Assembly: GCA_036265385.1 (NCBI GenBank)
Contig: DATAPD010000027.1
Location: 1-39,496, forward strand
DNA from: DATAPD01 sp036265385
Lineage (GTDB): Bacteria > Acidobacteriota > Terriglobia > Terriglobales > Acidobacteriaceae
Direction: 5' to 3'
DNA: 39,496 nt
Numbering within the stretch: the first letter of the stretch is position 1; every line of letters begins with the position of its first letter. Below the pieces are notes generated by a model, which had not been told where the DNA came from, ran no database searches, and worked only from the letters and a program-made list of their open reading frames with translations. This document shows positions 16,359 through 24,733 of the stretch, piece after piece. The translations under genes and the position numbers were made by a program.

Positions 16359-17441
16359 CTAAATAAAGCTTCCAAATTCTGGAGCCATTTCCATATTGCG
16401 TTTCGCCGCAAATTCAAGGAGCGTGTCAATGTTCGCCGACATGTTGATAGTGTGCGGCGAGAGACATTTGTAGCTTGCCAACAATACGCCGAACTGAAGA
16501 GCCGTATGGATTGTGGTATCCGGGTGTGAGCTTCGAGGCTGCACCAGAGGCATGCCTGCTGCGAGAGCGGCCAGGGTACCGCCCAGCAATGCATCACCTG
16601 CTCCGGCTGTGGAAGCAACTTCAACGTGTGGCGCCGGGCAAAAATCACAGGCGGAGTTGGTGATTCCATAGGCTCCGGCTGCGCCCGCGCTGACAATCAA
16701 CTTTAACTTAGGATATGCGGTGCGTATCCGTTGCTGGCAGCGTTCGAGAAATGGAGCTGGCAATTCTGCGTCGAAAGGATGATCCGCAAATATTTCGGCT
16801 TCACTTTCATTCAGCGCAACCAAATTGAGCAGATCGAACATTCCGGAATTACAAGCTGGCGATATTTCTGCGCTCACAAAGGATGCCGCACAGAACGCCC
16901 CGGCGCGCGAACTGATTTCCAGAAAACGTTTCCTCGTCTCGAGCGGCACTTCGGGCACGGCTAGAGCGATGCAGCGTCGGCCACCGTTGTTGAGAAGGCT
17001 CGCCGTGCTGTTTACATCTCCACAAGATAAGGTCCCGGCAGCGGAGTTATTCGTAGTGATATTGCCGCCGCTTCCATCAGGATATTGGAAACAAACGCTG
17101 AAAAGCGTCGGCGTGGAAGGCACCACACGAACATGAGTTGTGTCGATGCCGGCCAAAGCCATCGTTTCAATGACAGTCCGGCCAGCTGAGTCATCCCCAA
17201 CATTCCCTACGGGCAAGACTCGGAATCGTCCGTTCGTACCGGATCCCAACAAGGCTGCCACGTAGTGAATCACGATGTGCAGTTTGCAGTAATCCTTCAC
17301 GTCGAGCAGTCGCCCAGGACGGCTTTCATTACGTCCCAGCGTGACATCGCCCTCGAGTTCAAAGAAGATGCCGGTGCCCAAGCCACCAACACCAATCAGT
17401 TGAACGAAAGGGGAGTTTTCATCAATGCGCAGATATCGCAT
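16359..17441 (-). CDS. PfkB-family sugar kinase
   Basis: I use the ATG at 17441, two bases after the stop of the NagB-like gene, giving 360 residues. A TTG at 17459 would overlap that gene. The early GVGGLGTGIFFELEGDVTLGRNESRPG has the Gly-rich strand and the N-R region of ribokinase-type enzymes. VGNVGDDSAGRTVIETMALAGIDT is the usual second block, and STAGAGDALLGG is the C-terminal signature with the catalytic base Asp283. These enzymes use ATP to phosphorylate a sugar or sugar phosphate in the cytoplasm. Two-base coupling to a NagB-like isomerase suggests it acts on that enzyme's ketose phosphate product, as tagatose-6-phosphate kinases do. That substrate is an inference. Confidence 0.88.
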   Translation of the reverse strand: MRYLRIDENSPFVQLIGVGGLGTGIFFELEGDVTLGRNESRPGRLLDVKDYCKLHIVIHYVAALLGSGTNGRFRVLPVGNVGDDSAGRTVIETMALAGIDTTHVRVVPSTPTLFSVCFQYPDGSGGNITTNNSAAGTLSCGDVNSTASLLNNGGRRCIALAVPEVPLETRKRFLEISSRAGAFCAASFVSAEISPACNSGMFDLLNLVALNESEAEIFADHPFDAELPAPFLERCQQRIRTAYPKLKLIVSAGAAGAYGITNSACDFCPAPHVEVASTAGAGDALLGGTLAALAAGMPLVQPRSSHPDTTIHTALQFGVLLASYKCLSPHTINMSANIDTLLEFAAKRNMEMAPEFGSFI

Positions 17442-17443
17442 GT

Positions 17444-18331
17444 CTAAAGCAACTCCCAATCCGGGTTCTCGCTGATGGGATGACGGGCGGTTTCTTCCGT
17501 GGCCGTGATGAGCGCGTCAGGATGCGTCTGTAAAAGCGTCATGGGATATTCCGGAGTCGGCTCGGAGAAAAGCGCTACCCGCAGCGCAGTCTGCTTCCAA
17601 GCGCCCGTGTCGCTGTAGACCCGAACTTTTTTCGCCGATAGACACTCTTTCACGCCAAGGGTAATGGACATGGGCGGAACGAATTGATACGCGCTGCCGA
17701 AAGTGCGCTGTGCCAAAGCAAGGATTGTGTCCCAGTTATTTTCCTGGATCCGGATGCTCGAGTTGGCTAATTCCTCGAGAGTAATGCAGTTGTATGGATG
17801 ACGGCGCGCCTGGTTGTAGGCGATGTGCCCGTCCTGTCCCCATCCTCCCACGGTGATGTCGATCGGTGCAGCTTGAATTGCCGCTGCGACCCGCTCCATC
17901 GTGGAAGGCAACAGCCACAATCGTTGCTCATTTGGGACACTTAGTTCAGGTGAAACGCCTCCGTAAAAATGTTTTTCCATGAACGTCCGAAAATTGTAGG
18001 GATGGTTCACGGCGAGCGGTCGGCCTTCCCAATCGAGACACTCGTCCATATGAAATACAGTTAGGTTCGCGAGTGACAATTGACGGGAGTTCACCAGCGC
18101 AGTGAAGGGCGCATACCAGCAACTGGGACCGCAAGGGATGATGGCGCGGGTAGGCATCCCGTTCCGGTTATTGGCTTCGATCACCGCGCTCAAATCTTCC
18201 GCCATCAGCTTGCCCATCTCGGCGGAGTCTCGCACTGCCCGAAAGCGCACGCGCAATTGCGGATGTTTTTCGAGTTCGTTGCCAGGAATCTTGCACCACT
18301 TGTAGAGGTCTGCTTTTGAGACGTGATCCAT
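17444..18331 (-). CDS. NagB-like sugar-phosphate isomerase/deaminase homologue
   Basis: The 295-residue product is related to glucosamine-6-phosphate deaminase. It has FHMDECLDW (Asp96-Glu97, matching the Asp72 region of E. coli NagB), a proline- and His-rich NHPYNFRTFM, then GGWGQDGHIAYNQ (Asp167, His169). The C-terminal part includes TLLQTHPDALITATEE, as in NagB. Where NagB has its catalytic Glu148 (DGHIAFNE) this protein has Gln174. That argues against ordinary deamination and for isomerisation of a neutral sugar phosphate or an altered substrate. It sits directly before a PfkB kinase and 56 bases after a LacI regulator, in a multi-enzyme operon. Confidence 0.82.
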   Translation of the reverse strand: MDHVSKADLYKWCKIPGNELEKHPQLRVRFRAVRDSAEMGKLMAEDLSAVIEANNRNGMPTRAIIPCGPSCWYAPFTALVNSRQLSLANLTVFHMDECLDWEGRPLAVNHPYNFRTFMEKHFYGGVSPELSVPNEQRLWLLPSTMERVAAAIQAAPIDITVGGWGQDGHIAYNQARRHPYNCITLEELANSSIRIQENNWDTILALAQRTFGSAYQFVPPMSITLGVKECLSAKKVRVYSDTGAWKQTALRVALFSEPTPEYPMTLLQTHPDALITATEETARHPISENPDWELL

Positions 18332-18387
18332 AGAGGTCCGCGTTACTTTAAATTCGGTTCGCTACTTCAATTTGTCGCCGTTACACG

Positions 18388-19431
18388 TCATTGCGTCTGA
18401 GCAGGGCACGTGGTTTCACGAACAATCAGCTTTGGCGAAACCTTGCGATGTTTGACTGCGACCGTCCGCTTCTCGATTGCAGCGCGAACTGCCTCCTCGA
18501 CGATTTCCGCGCCCAGCGATCCTTGGGATTCCAACTGCTGCTGAACGGTAGTGAGCGGCGGATTATAGAAGGCTGAACCAGGGAGATCATCAAACCCCAC
18601 GACTGAACAGTCCTTCGGCACTCTGCGGCCGCTCTTACTGAGAGCTCGAATCGCGGCGCACGCAGTCAAGTCATCGAAGGCGACGAGCGCTGTGAAACCG
18701 GGGCGGCGACGTAACAGTTCCTCTGTGAGCTCAACTCCTTCCACGTAAGAAGAGTTGCGACCTTTGATTTCCAGAACCAGGTTGGGATCGATCTTGAGCC
18801 CAACGTCGCGAGCAAAACTTTCAATGCCTTGCCAGCGTTGTTGGCTGTCGACGAGGATCTTGGGCCCCCTGATGAATGCGATCTTGCTGTGACCAAGCTC
18901 ATACAGGTGCTGCAGGACCTGTTTTGTCCCGGCCTCGTTATCAACCACGATGGAGCTGACTGGCTCACTCGGGAGCTCACGGCCAATCACGACGGTGGGA
19001 ATGCCTCGGGTCGCAAGCGCGACCAAACGATCGGTTTCCAAATAGACAGGATTGGCAATCGCAATAATCGCCTCAACACGACGAGTCAGCAACAAGTCGA
19101 CACAACGCTGGAACTGTGACTTGTCGTCCTGCAGGTCCGTGGTAATCGGAAAGTAGCCGGACGGACGCAGGTGGTTCTCAATCCCGCGGAGGATCTGGGT
19201 GCAGTACGCATCGGTGATGTCGAACACGATGACACCGATAGTCTGACTTCGTTGACTACGCAAGGAGCGCGCAAAGAGATTGGGCTGATAACCAAGCTTG
19301 GTCGCAACTTTCCAAATGCGAGTTCGGGTTCTAGGAGAAATACGAGCAGCCGATGGTCCGGCGTTCAAGACCATGGAGACCGTAGTAACCGAGAAGCCGC
19401 TTTCTTCCGCCACATCACGTATGGTGATCAT
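18388..19431 (-). CDS. LacI-family transcriptional regulator
   Basis: At 347 residues it has the family length. The N-terminal helix-turn-helix and hinge are clear: ITIRDVAEESGFSVTTVSMV, then LGYQPNLFARSLRSQRS. The periplasmic-binding-protein-like effector domain follows (TIGVIVFDITDAYCTQILRG to VGFDDLPGSAFYNPPLTTVQ). Such proteins usually repress sugar genes until a sugar or sugar phosphate binds. Its start overlaps the end of the HAD gene by 17 bases. It is the only sugar-type regulator in the window, so it is the best candidate to bind the two matching operators at 16257-16268 and 20976-20987. If so it controls its own operon or its divergent partner. Confidence 0.93.
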   Translation of the reverse strand: MITIRDVAEESGFSVTTVSMVLNAGPSAARISPRTRTRIWKVATKLGYQPNLFARSLRSQRSQTIGVIVFDITDAYCTQILRGIENHLRPSGYFPITTDLQDDKSQFQRCVDLLLTRRVEAIIAIANPVYLETDRLVALATRGIPTVVIGRELPSEPVSSIVVDNEAGTKQVLQHLYELGHSKIAFIRGPKILVDSQQRWQGIESFARDVGLKIDPNLVLEIKGRNSSYVEGVELTEELLRRRPGFTALVAFDDLTACAAIRALSKSGRRVPKDCSVVGFDDLPGSAFYNPPLTTVQQQLESQGSLGAEIVEEAVRAAIEKRTVAVKHRKVSPKLIVRETTCPAQTQ

Positions 19432-20170
19432 GGTTAGGGTTCGCTGTTTCGAGTTGATGAAGTCTCAGTTCTGTTGAAAGGAGCAATTTGAGCGCATTGT
19501 GATCACGGACAATCCAATCTGCCGAGTTCAAATCGCCGGCGTCCAGAGTTGTGCAGATGGCAATTACGCGGCAACCGGCGGCTTTTGCGGAACGGACGCC
19601 GTATGGTGCATTCTCGACGACGATGCATCCTTTCGGATCGAGTTTCATTCGTTCCGCTGCCATCAGAAATGGCTGTGGGTCAGGCTTCGGTTTCGTCACG
19701 TCATCGGCAGTCACTACCGCATTGAAGATAGATTGCCGGTTGGATGGAAGAAGCAGGTTCACCGATTTACGAGACGATCCGGTCACCATGCCCAGCTTGT
19801 ATCCGGCGTTGCAAAGATCGGTCAACAAGTCCCAGATACCCGGGAAGAGTTTTCTCGTGCCCAACGACATGTCGTAATCGCGTCGCAGTTGTACGAGTTC
19901 AGCGATTTTTTCCACGGTAATGGAGATCCCACGCTCCGAACACAAAGTGGCAATCAGATCTGGAGTGGGCTGCCCTTCCCGTAAATAAATTTCACGAGGA
20001 GTGGTGTCGATGCCCACCTGTTTCAAAACCCACTCATAGGCGAGGTAATAACTCTGAGCGGAATCGACCAGCACCCCGTCCCAATCGAAAACGACTGCAC
20101 GGACGTCATCGAGTGCGGCCGTCTGCACGATGATGCCGGTGTTTTTCGAATATTGTTTGCTCGACTTCAT
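19415..20170 (-). CDS. HAD-family phosphatase/phosphoglucomutase-like protein
   Basis: The ATG at 20170 begins one base after the stop of the class II aldolase (251 residues). A longer reading from 20212 would overlap that gene. HAD motifs are complete: VVFDWDGVLVDS with the nucleophile and acid Asp pair, TGSSRKS as motif II, KPKPDPQPF as motif III, and VVENAPYGVRSAKAAGC as motif IV. The cap insert resembles the beta-phosphoglucomutase/phosphatase subgroup. It should act on a small phosphorylated sugar in the cytoplasm, either clearing a toxic phosphate intermediate or moving a phosphate. It overlaps the LacI gene by 17 bases, so the two are probably translated together. Confidence 0.88.
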   Translation of the reverse strand: MKSSKQYSKNTGIIVQTAALDDVRAVVFDWDGVLVDSAQSYYLAYEWVLKQVGIDTTPREIYLREGQPTPDLIATLCSERGISITVEKIAELVQLRRDYDMSLGTRKLFPGIWDLLTDLCNAGYKLGMVTGSSRKSVNLLLPSNRQSIFNAVVTADDVTKPKPDPQPFLMAAERMKLDPKGCIVVENAPYGVRSAKAAGCRVIAICTTLDAGDLNSADWIVRDHNALKLLLSTELRLHQLETANPNHDHHT

Positions 20171-20171
20171 G

Positions 20172-20867
20172 CTACGGACTGCTCTTTGCCTTGGATAAAG
20201 GTTGTTGTCCATACGTGCTGTGATAGCGGTCGTACCACTTTCGCACCTCTTCTGGTGGAAGAGGCGTCGGCATGCCCAACGACAAAGCGAGATGACAAGT
20301 CTTAGCGATATCCTCCAGCATGACCGCTGCTTTTAATGCCGCCCGAGGTGTTGGCCCGAATGCGAAAGCTCCATGATTTGCAAGCAAAATAGCTGGGCTC
20401 TCCGCTCGGCGGTGTTTGATGATGGCTTCGCCGATATGATTGCCAATATTGTCCACATAGGGAACGCAGGGAATTTCCGTTCCGAATTCGTCGGCTATGG
20501 CCGTGAGATAGGCAGGAATCGGGCGGTTCAGCATAGCGAAACTGGTCGCGTAGTTGGAATGAGTGTGCACAATACCGCCGATGTCCGGGCAATTGGAATA
20601 AAGATAGAGATGGTGCGGCAGGTCGACGCTAGGGTTGAGTTCATCGCCGGGTTCTCCGGTCGTCAACTTTTTTCCGGCGAGGTCGGTGGCTACGAGTAGA
20701 GACGGAGTGAGTTTCTCGTAATCCATTCCGCTGGGCTTAATGAGCACGGTGCTGTAGTCGCGATCAATGCCGCTGGCATTACCGCTGTGCATGGTCACGA
20801 GGCCGGCTCGATAGATATTCAGGTTCACTTGCAGAACTTCCTCGCGGAGTTGAGCCAGCTTGTTCAT
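20172..20867 (-). CDS. Class II aldolase/epimerase (AraD/FucA family)
   Basis: The ATG at 20867 is 6 bases after AGGAG and gives 231 residues, the same length as E. coli L-ribulose-5-phosphate 4-epimerase. Key features are SGNASG (phosphate loop), IKPSGMDYEKL, GGIVHTHSNYATSFA with two zinc-binding histidines, and LLANHGAFAFG with the third. Enzymes of this family either epimerise L-ribulose 5-phosphate or cleave ketose 1-phosphates such as fuculose or rhamnulose 1-phosphate. With an FGGY kinase and a fucose/arabinose-isomerase-like enzyme transcribed divergently, it completes an isomerase, kinase, aldolase/epimerase set. Which reaction it runs cannot be decided from sequence by eye. Confidence 0.9.
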   Translation of the reverse strand: MNKLAQLREEVLQVNLNIYRAGLVTMHSGNASGIDRDYSTVLIKPSGMDYEKLTPSLLVATDLAGKKLTTGEPGDELNPSVDLPHHLYLYSNCPDIGGIVHTHSNYATSFAMLNRPIPAYLTAIADEFGTEIPCVPYVDNIGNHIGEAIIKHRRAESPAILLANHGAFAFGPTPRAALKAAVMLEDIAKTCHLALSLGMPTPLPPEEVRKWYDRYHSTYGQQPLSKAKSSP

Positions 20868-20936
20868 GTGCATCTCCTGTGGCACCACTTTGAAACGCAC
20901 AGCATAGAAGGATCGTTGGTCGAGCACCGCAAACGG

Positions 20937-20965
20937 TTGACAGCGTCCGACCGGAGGTCTAGATT
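20937..20965 (+). promoter_or_regulatory. Sigma-70-type promoter of the aldolase/kinase/isomerase operon
   Basis: TTGACA (20937-20942), 17 bases, then TAGATT (20960-20965). Transcription would start near 20972, about 30 bases before the TTG start codon at 21001. The -35 box is a perfect consensus. The promoter lies in the divergent region shared with the class II aldolase gene. Confidence 0.7.
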
Positions 20966-20975
20966 TACGGCGTAT

Positions 20976-20987
20976 TGTAACGTTTCA
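20976..20987 (+). promoter_or_regulatory. LacI-type operator in the divergent promoter region
   Basis: TGTAACGTTTCA is a near-perfect palindrome around a central CG (five of six half-site bases match). It starts 10 bases after the -10 box, over the transcription start. It shares AACGTT, then any base, then CACC with the site at 16257-16268 read in the direction of transcription. It could also influence the divergent class II aldolase gene, whose start is 109 bases away. Confidence 0.65.
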
Positions 20988-21000
20988 CCGGAGAAAAAGC

Positions 21001-21813
21001 TTGGGAGATTTTGGGAAATCGATTCGGCTGAAGCGCATCCTGCGTTCAGAGCGGCGTTCGCTGATCGTTGCGTTCGACCACCCTTTGGTGCACGGCCCAA
21101 TCCCGGGCACGCTTGACCCTGGCGGTCAGATTCGCCGGTTCGTTGAGGCACAAGCGGACGCGATCCTGCTGAACCTCGGAAATTTTCGTTACTTCGCGGA
21201 AGCACGATCTACGGAGAACGTTCCTGGCCTGATCGCACGACTCGACTGGACGACAGCATTCAATGAAGACGCCAAGAATTCTCCTGATGGATTTCAAACC
21301 GGTCTTGTAGCACAACCGGAGGAAGCGCTGCGGGCCGGCGCCGATGCGGTCATTACTTTCCTGTGCGTCGGTAGCGGTGATGCACGGTTTGACAAATCTG
21401 AGATTGAGCGGGTTGGCCGTTTAGCGCGCGAGTGCGCACGCCTGGGTTTGCCATTGATCGTGGAGTCCATCGCGAGAGGCGCGAAAGTACAGAACCCCCA
21501 AGAGCCGAAGTGGCTGATGCTTCACACCCGCATTGCCGCGGAGTTGGGCGCCGACTTGATCAAAACGGAAAACGCAAATGACACAGCGGGGCTTCGGCAA
21601 GTTGTTCAGGCCTGCCCTATCCCAATCCTGGTGCTTGGTGGGGGCCGGACGGGGTCTGATGAGGATGTGCTGCGGACGGTTCGCGGCATTGTGGAGGCGG
21701 GCGCCGCAGGCGTGTTCTTCGGTCGGAACATCTTCCAGGCGGAAAACATGCCTGACCTCATTCAAAAAGTGAAATCCGTTCTCGCCGGGAAGGCGTCGGC
21801 ACAAGGAAAGTGA
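21001..21813 (+). CDS. Class I aldolase, DhnA/LacD-like
   Basis: I use the TTG at 21001, 7 bases after GGAG (270 residues). The fold is a (beta/alpha)8 barrel: LIVAFDHPLVHGPIPGTLD has the early Asp-His of the DhnA/LsrF group, VITFLCVGS and LPLIVESIARG are barrel strands, and GADLIKTENAND carries the likely Schiff-base lysine (Lys188). VLGGGRTGSDED is the phosphate-binding loop, and AGAAGVFFGRNIFQ closes the barrel, as in LsrF-type aldolases. These enzymes cleave or transfer ketose (bis)phosphates in the cytoplasm. It heads the plus-strand operon behind an operator-bearing promoter, three bases before the FGGY kinase. Pairing with a PfkB kinase in the same locus recalls tagatose- and sulfofructose-type routes, as an analogy only. 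Confidence 0.85.
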   Translation: MGDFGKSIRLKRILRSERRSLIVAFDHPLVHGPIPGTLDPGGQIRRFVEAQADAILLNLGNFRYFAEARSTENVPGLIARLDWTTAFNEDAKNSPDGFQTGLVAQPEEALRAGADAVITFLCVGSGDARFDKSEIERVGRLARECARLGLPLIVESIARGAKVQNPQEPKWLMLHTRIAAELGADLIKTENANDTAGLRQVVQACPIPILVLGGGRTGSDEDVLRTVRGIVEAGAAGVFFGRNIFQAENMPDLIQKVKSVLAGKASAQGK

Positions 21814-21816
21814 TCT

Positions 21817-23328
21817 GTGAGTCTACTCGCCATCGATATGGGCACAAGCAGTTGTAAAGCAGTGCTCTTTTCCGAAGACGGGCGGGTACTCAACCATAAA
21901 AGTTGCACTTACGCAGCAGCGAAATCTCCTCATCCTACCTGGGCTGAAATGCCAGCAGAGAATTTCTGGTATGCCTTGTCAAAGGTTTGCCGCGAAGTTT
22001 CAGCCGAATCCGGCGATGCCGTAAAGGCGCTCGCGATCAGTTCTCACGGCGAGACGTTTGTCCCGGTCGATCAGAACGGAGAGGCTGTCGGGCCGGCCAT
22101 CCTTAATTACGACAACCGAGCGACTGCAGAGTCTGAGTGGTTGGAAGAAACTTTCGGGCGGCGTGCGCTTTTCGACATCACCGGACTTTCTGCACATCCG
22201 ATGTATCCGATTGCGAAAATCTTGTGGATCAAGCGGCATCAGCCACAGATTTGGTCGTCGGCAAAGCGTTTCCTGGCGGTTCCAGATTATCTGCTCACAC
22301 AACTCGGAATGCCGGCATTGATCGACTATTCGCTTGCCTCTCGTTCACTGGCGTTCGACATCCGCAAACATGAATGGTGCGAGGATATATTGCGTGTCTG
22401 CCAACTTGAAGTCGATCAGTTTGCGACACCAGTTCCTGCGGGGCATATTGCTGGCGAGTTGTCGCTGAGTGCCGCGGCAGATCTGGGATTGAAAGCAGGC
22501 ACGGTTGTTGTTGTAAGCGGACATGATCAGCCGTGCGCGGCACTCGGGTCTGGAGTACTGGAAGAAGGCAGGATTTCAGCTTCACTTGGGACATATGAAT
22601 GCCTTGTTTCCGCATCGTCAGCGCCCGCTCTGAATGAGCACGCTTTCACAGCCAACTTGAACACGTACTGCCACGTGGTGCCGGACCGCTACGTGACGTT
22701 GGCGTACTTCCCTTCCGGAATCATGTTGGAGTGGTTTCTGCGCTTGATCGCATCGCGAGATGACGCAACACAACTGTCTACTCATGAAGTTTGCTCACGA
22801 TTAGAGGCCGACACGCGAGATGAGCCCAGCGGATTGTTTGTCACACCGCATCTGCTCGGGACCTGCAACCCGGACTTCAATCCGAAAGCGTCGGGAGTGA
22901 TCGCCGGAATCCGTCCGAACACAAGCCGCGCCGATATCTATCAAGGTATTCTCGAGGGAATTGCGTGTGAGTTTGGCCAAATGGTCGAACTACTTAAGGC
23001 GGCGGTAGGTGACTTCTCTGCGGTACACGTAAGCGGTGGAGGTGTGCATTCGCCACTTGGCTTGAAATTGCGCGCCGCGTTCTCAAATTGTGAACTTCGT
23101 ATGACCCGGTGCGCGGAAGCAGTATGCATGGGGTCAGCGATATTGGCGGGAGTGGCAATTGGCTTGTACCGCTCGCATGAGGATGGCGTGAAGAAGATCC
23201 TGCAACTCGGGGATACGATTCAACCGGCCCGGACCCTTCGCGATTCCTACAAAATTTATCGAGAGCAATATCGGTTGCTGTACTCGAGTTTGGCGCCTGT
23301 ACGTTGTGCAATCGGAGCGAGCAATTGA
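21817..23328 (+). CDS. FGGY-family carbohydrate kinase
   Basis: A GTG start at 21817 is three bases after the aldolase stop and gives 503 residues, the normal FGGY length. LLAIDMGTSSCKAVLFSEDG is the N-terminal phosphate loop. ISSHGETFVPVDQNGE and ILNYDNRA form the substrate region, with the catalytic Asp likely at VVSGHDQPCAALGSG. VHVSGGGVHSPLG and AVCMGSAILAGVAIG form the ATP-binding end. The enzyme phosphorylates a keto- or aldo-sugar with ATP in the cytoplasm. It is followed 11 bases later by a sugar isomerase, so it likely acts on the ketose that enzyme makes, like xylulokinase or fuculokinase. The exact sugar is unknown. Confidence 0.9.
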   Translation: MSLLAIDMGTSSCKAVLFSEDGRVLNHKSCTYAAAKSPHPTWAEMPAENFWYALSKVCREVSAESGDAVKALAISSHGETFVPVDQNGEAVGPAILNYDNRATAESEWLEETFGRRALFDITGLSAHPMYPIAKILWIKRHQPQIWSSAKRFLAVPDYLLTQLGMPALIDYSLASRSLAFDIRKHEWCEDILRVCQLEVDQFATPVPAGHIAGELSLSAAADLGLKAGTVVVVSGHDQPCAALGSGVLEEGRISASLGTYECLVSASSAPALNEHAFTANLNTYCHVVPDRYVTLAYFPSGIMLEWFLRLIASRDDATQLSTHEVCSRLEADTRDEPSGLFVTPHLLGTCNPDFNPKASGVIAGIRPNTSRADIYQGILEGIACEFGQMVELLKAAVGDFSAVHVSGGGVHSPLGLKLRAAFSNCELRMTRCAEAVCMGSAILAGVAIGLYRSHEDGVKKILQLGDTIQPARTLRDSYKIYREQYRLLYSSLAPVRCAIGASN

Positions 23329-23339
23329 GGAGGAACGGA

Positions 23340-24722
23340 ATGGTTGAACCCAGAGTGGGATTCATTGTGTACGGCGTTCATAAAGATGGGCTCAAAGATC
23401 CCATGGGGCAGCCGTTCATTGATGACAATGTTGTTGAGAAAGCAAAAAAAGCGCTAACAGCAGGTGGGCTCAAGTTGGTCACACATGACATTGTGATCGC
23501 TTCCAAGGAAGAAGCGATAAATGCACTCCGGCGGATGAAACATGACGAAAACATCGATGCGGTGATTTTGTTTTCAGGAACCTGGGTTTGGGCCGCGCAC
23601 CTCGTGGGAGCGATTCGCGATTACGCGTGCACAGGAAAAGGCGTACTCCTCTGGACGCATCCCGGATCTCAGGGGTGGCGTCCGGTCGGCGGTTTGGTGA
23701 TGCACGGAGGGCTACTCGAAATCGGCGTGCCGCACAAATTTGTTTACGGAGCGGCCGATGATCATGCCATCGTCGAGGAGATCGCCAGTTACGCAAAGGC
23801 TGCGCACCTGAAAAGTTGGTTGAACCTTTCTACTTTCGGCGCATTCGGAGGCCGAGGTATGGGGCAAACCTGTGGTGTGGCCGATCCTTCTCAGTGGATG
23901 CGTATTTTCGGCATCGATATTGATTCGCGGGACACAACTGAGTTGATTCGCGCAGCCGACGCCATCACGCAGGACGAGATCGCAGCGGTGATGCCAAGGC
24001 TGAAGCAATTGTTCAACAAGGCCCCGGAATCGAACGTGGTGAATGAGCGTTCGATCCGGCTGTATCTCGCTTTGAAGAAAGTTGTTGAGAAAAATGAATT
24101 CGATTTCTACACGATCCAATCCTTTCCCGGCCTTGGCGACAATTATTCCGCGACTTGTTTCGCACAGAGCATGATGCTGGAAGATGGGCATGGCACCTCA
24201 ACGTTGGGAGATTTCAACACCGGCCTGACAGTACTGCTGCTCAACAAGCTCAGCAAGGAACGCGTGTACTACGGGGATCTGCAGCATATTGACGTGAAGA
24301 AAAAAGAGATCAAGATTATTGGTGATGGCGCATGTCCACCTTCACTGGCGGGGAAATTGGGGCCAGCAGGTTTCGCGGAGCACGGGATTCCGACGGAAGG
24401 AGAGGCGGGCGGTCTTTCCGTGAAGCTAGTTTGTAAGGTGGGCGAAGGAGTTTTAGCGCGACTGGGCCGCGTGAATGGAGAGTTTCAGATGGTGATTACG
24501 CGCGCATCAGTTTTCGAGCCACCCAAGGACAAATTGCCAGCTCGGCTGGACGAGTGCGGGATTCCCTTCTGGCCCCACGGATTCGTCACGGCACATGCCG
24601 ATATGAATCAACTGCTCCAGCACTGGACAAACGAATACGCATGCCTCGGCTATGGAGAAGATCTATATCCGACATTGGTCAATTTTTGCGAGTTAACGGG
24701 AATCAAAGCCATTCTTCCATAA
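23340..24722 (+). CDS. L-fucose/L-arabinose isomerase-like protein
   Basis: The ATG at 23340 is 6 bases after AGGAGG (460 residues). The overall layout resembles the fucose/arabinose isomerase superfamily. An N-terminal Rossmann-like part is seen in RVGFIVYGVHKDG and NIDAVILFSGTWVWAAHLV. A middle barrel holds LNLSTFGAFGGRGMGQTCG and a C-terminal sandwich follows. SMMLEDGHGTSTLGDFNTGL offers acidic residues suited to the Mn-binding site of these aldose-ketose isomerases, and GDGACPPSLAG is another conserved-looking block. It is shorter than typical FucI (about 590) and AraA (about 500), so it belongs to a divergent branch. Its place between an FGGY kinase and a secreted amidohydrolase supports a sugar isomerase role. 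Confidence 0.82.
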   Translation: MVEPRVGFIVYGVHKDGLKDPMGQPFIDDNVVEKAKKALTAGGLKLVTHDIVIASKEEAINALRRMKHDENIDAVILFSGTWVWAAHLVGAIRDYACTGKGVLLWTHPGSQGWRPVGGLVMHGGLLEIGVPHKFVYGAADDHAIVEEIASYAKAAHLKSWLNLSTFGAFGGRGMGQTCGVADPSQWMRIFGIDIDSRDTTELIRAADAITQDEIAAVMPRLKQLFNKAPESNVVNERSIRLYLALKKVVEKNEFDFYTIQSFPGLGDNYSATCFAQSMMLEDGHGTSTLGDFNTGLTVLLLNKLSKERVYYGDLQHIDVKKKEIKIIGDGACPPSLAGKLGPAGFAEHGIPTEGEAGGLSVKLVCKVGEGVLARLGRVNGEFQMVITRASVFEPPKDKLPARLDECGIPFWPHGFVTAHADMNQLLQHWTNEYACLGYGEDLYPTLVNFCELTGIKAILP

Positions 24723-24733
24723 AGGAGTGTTGC

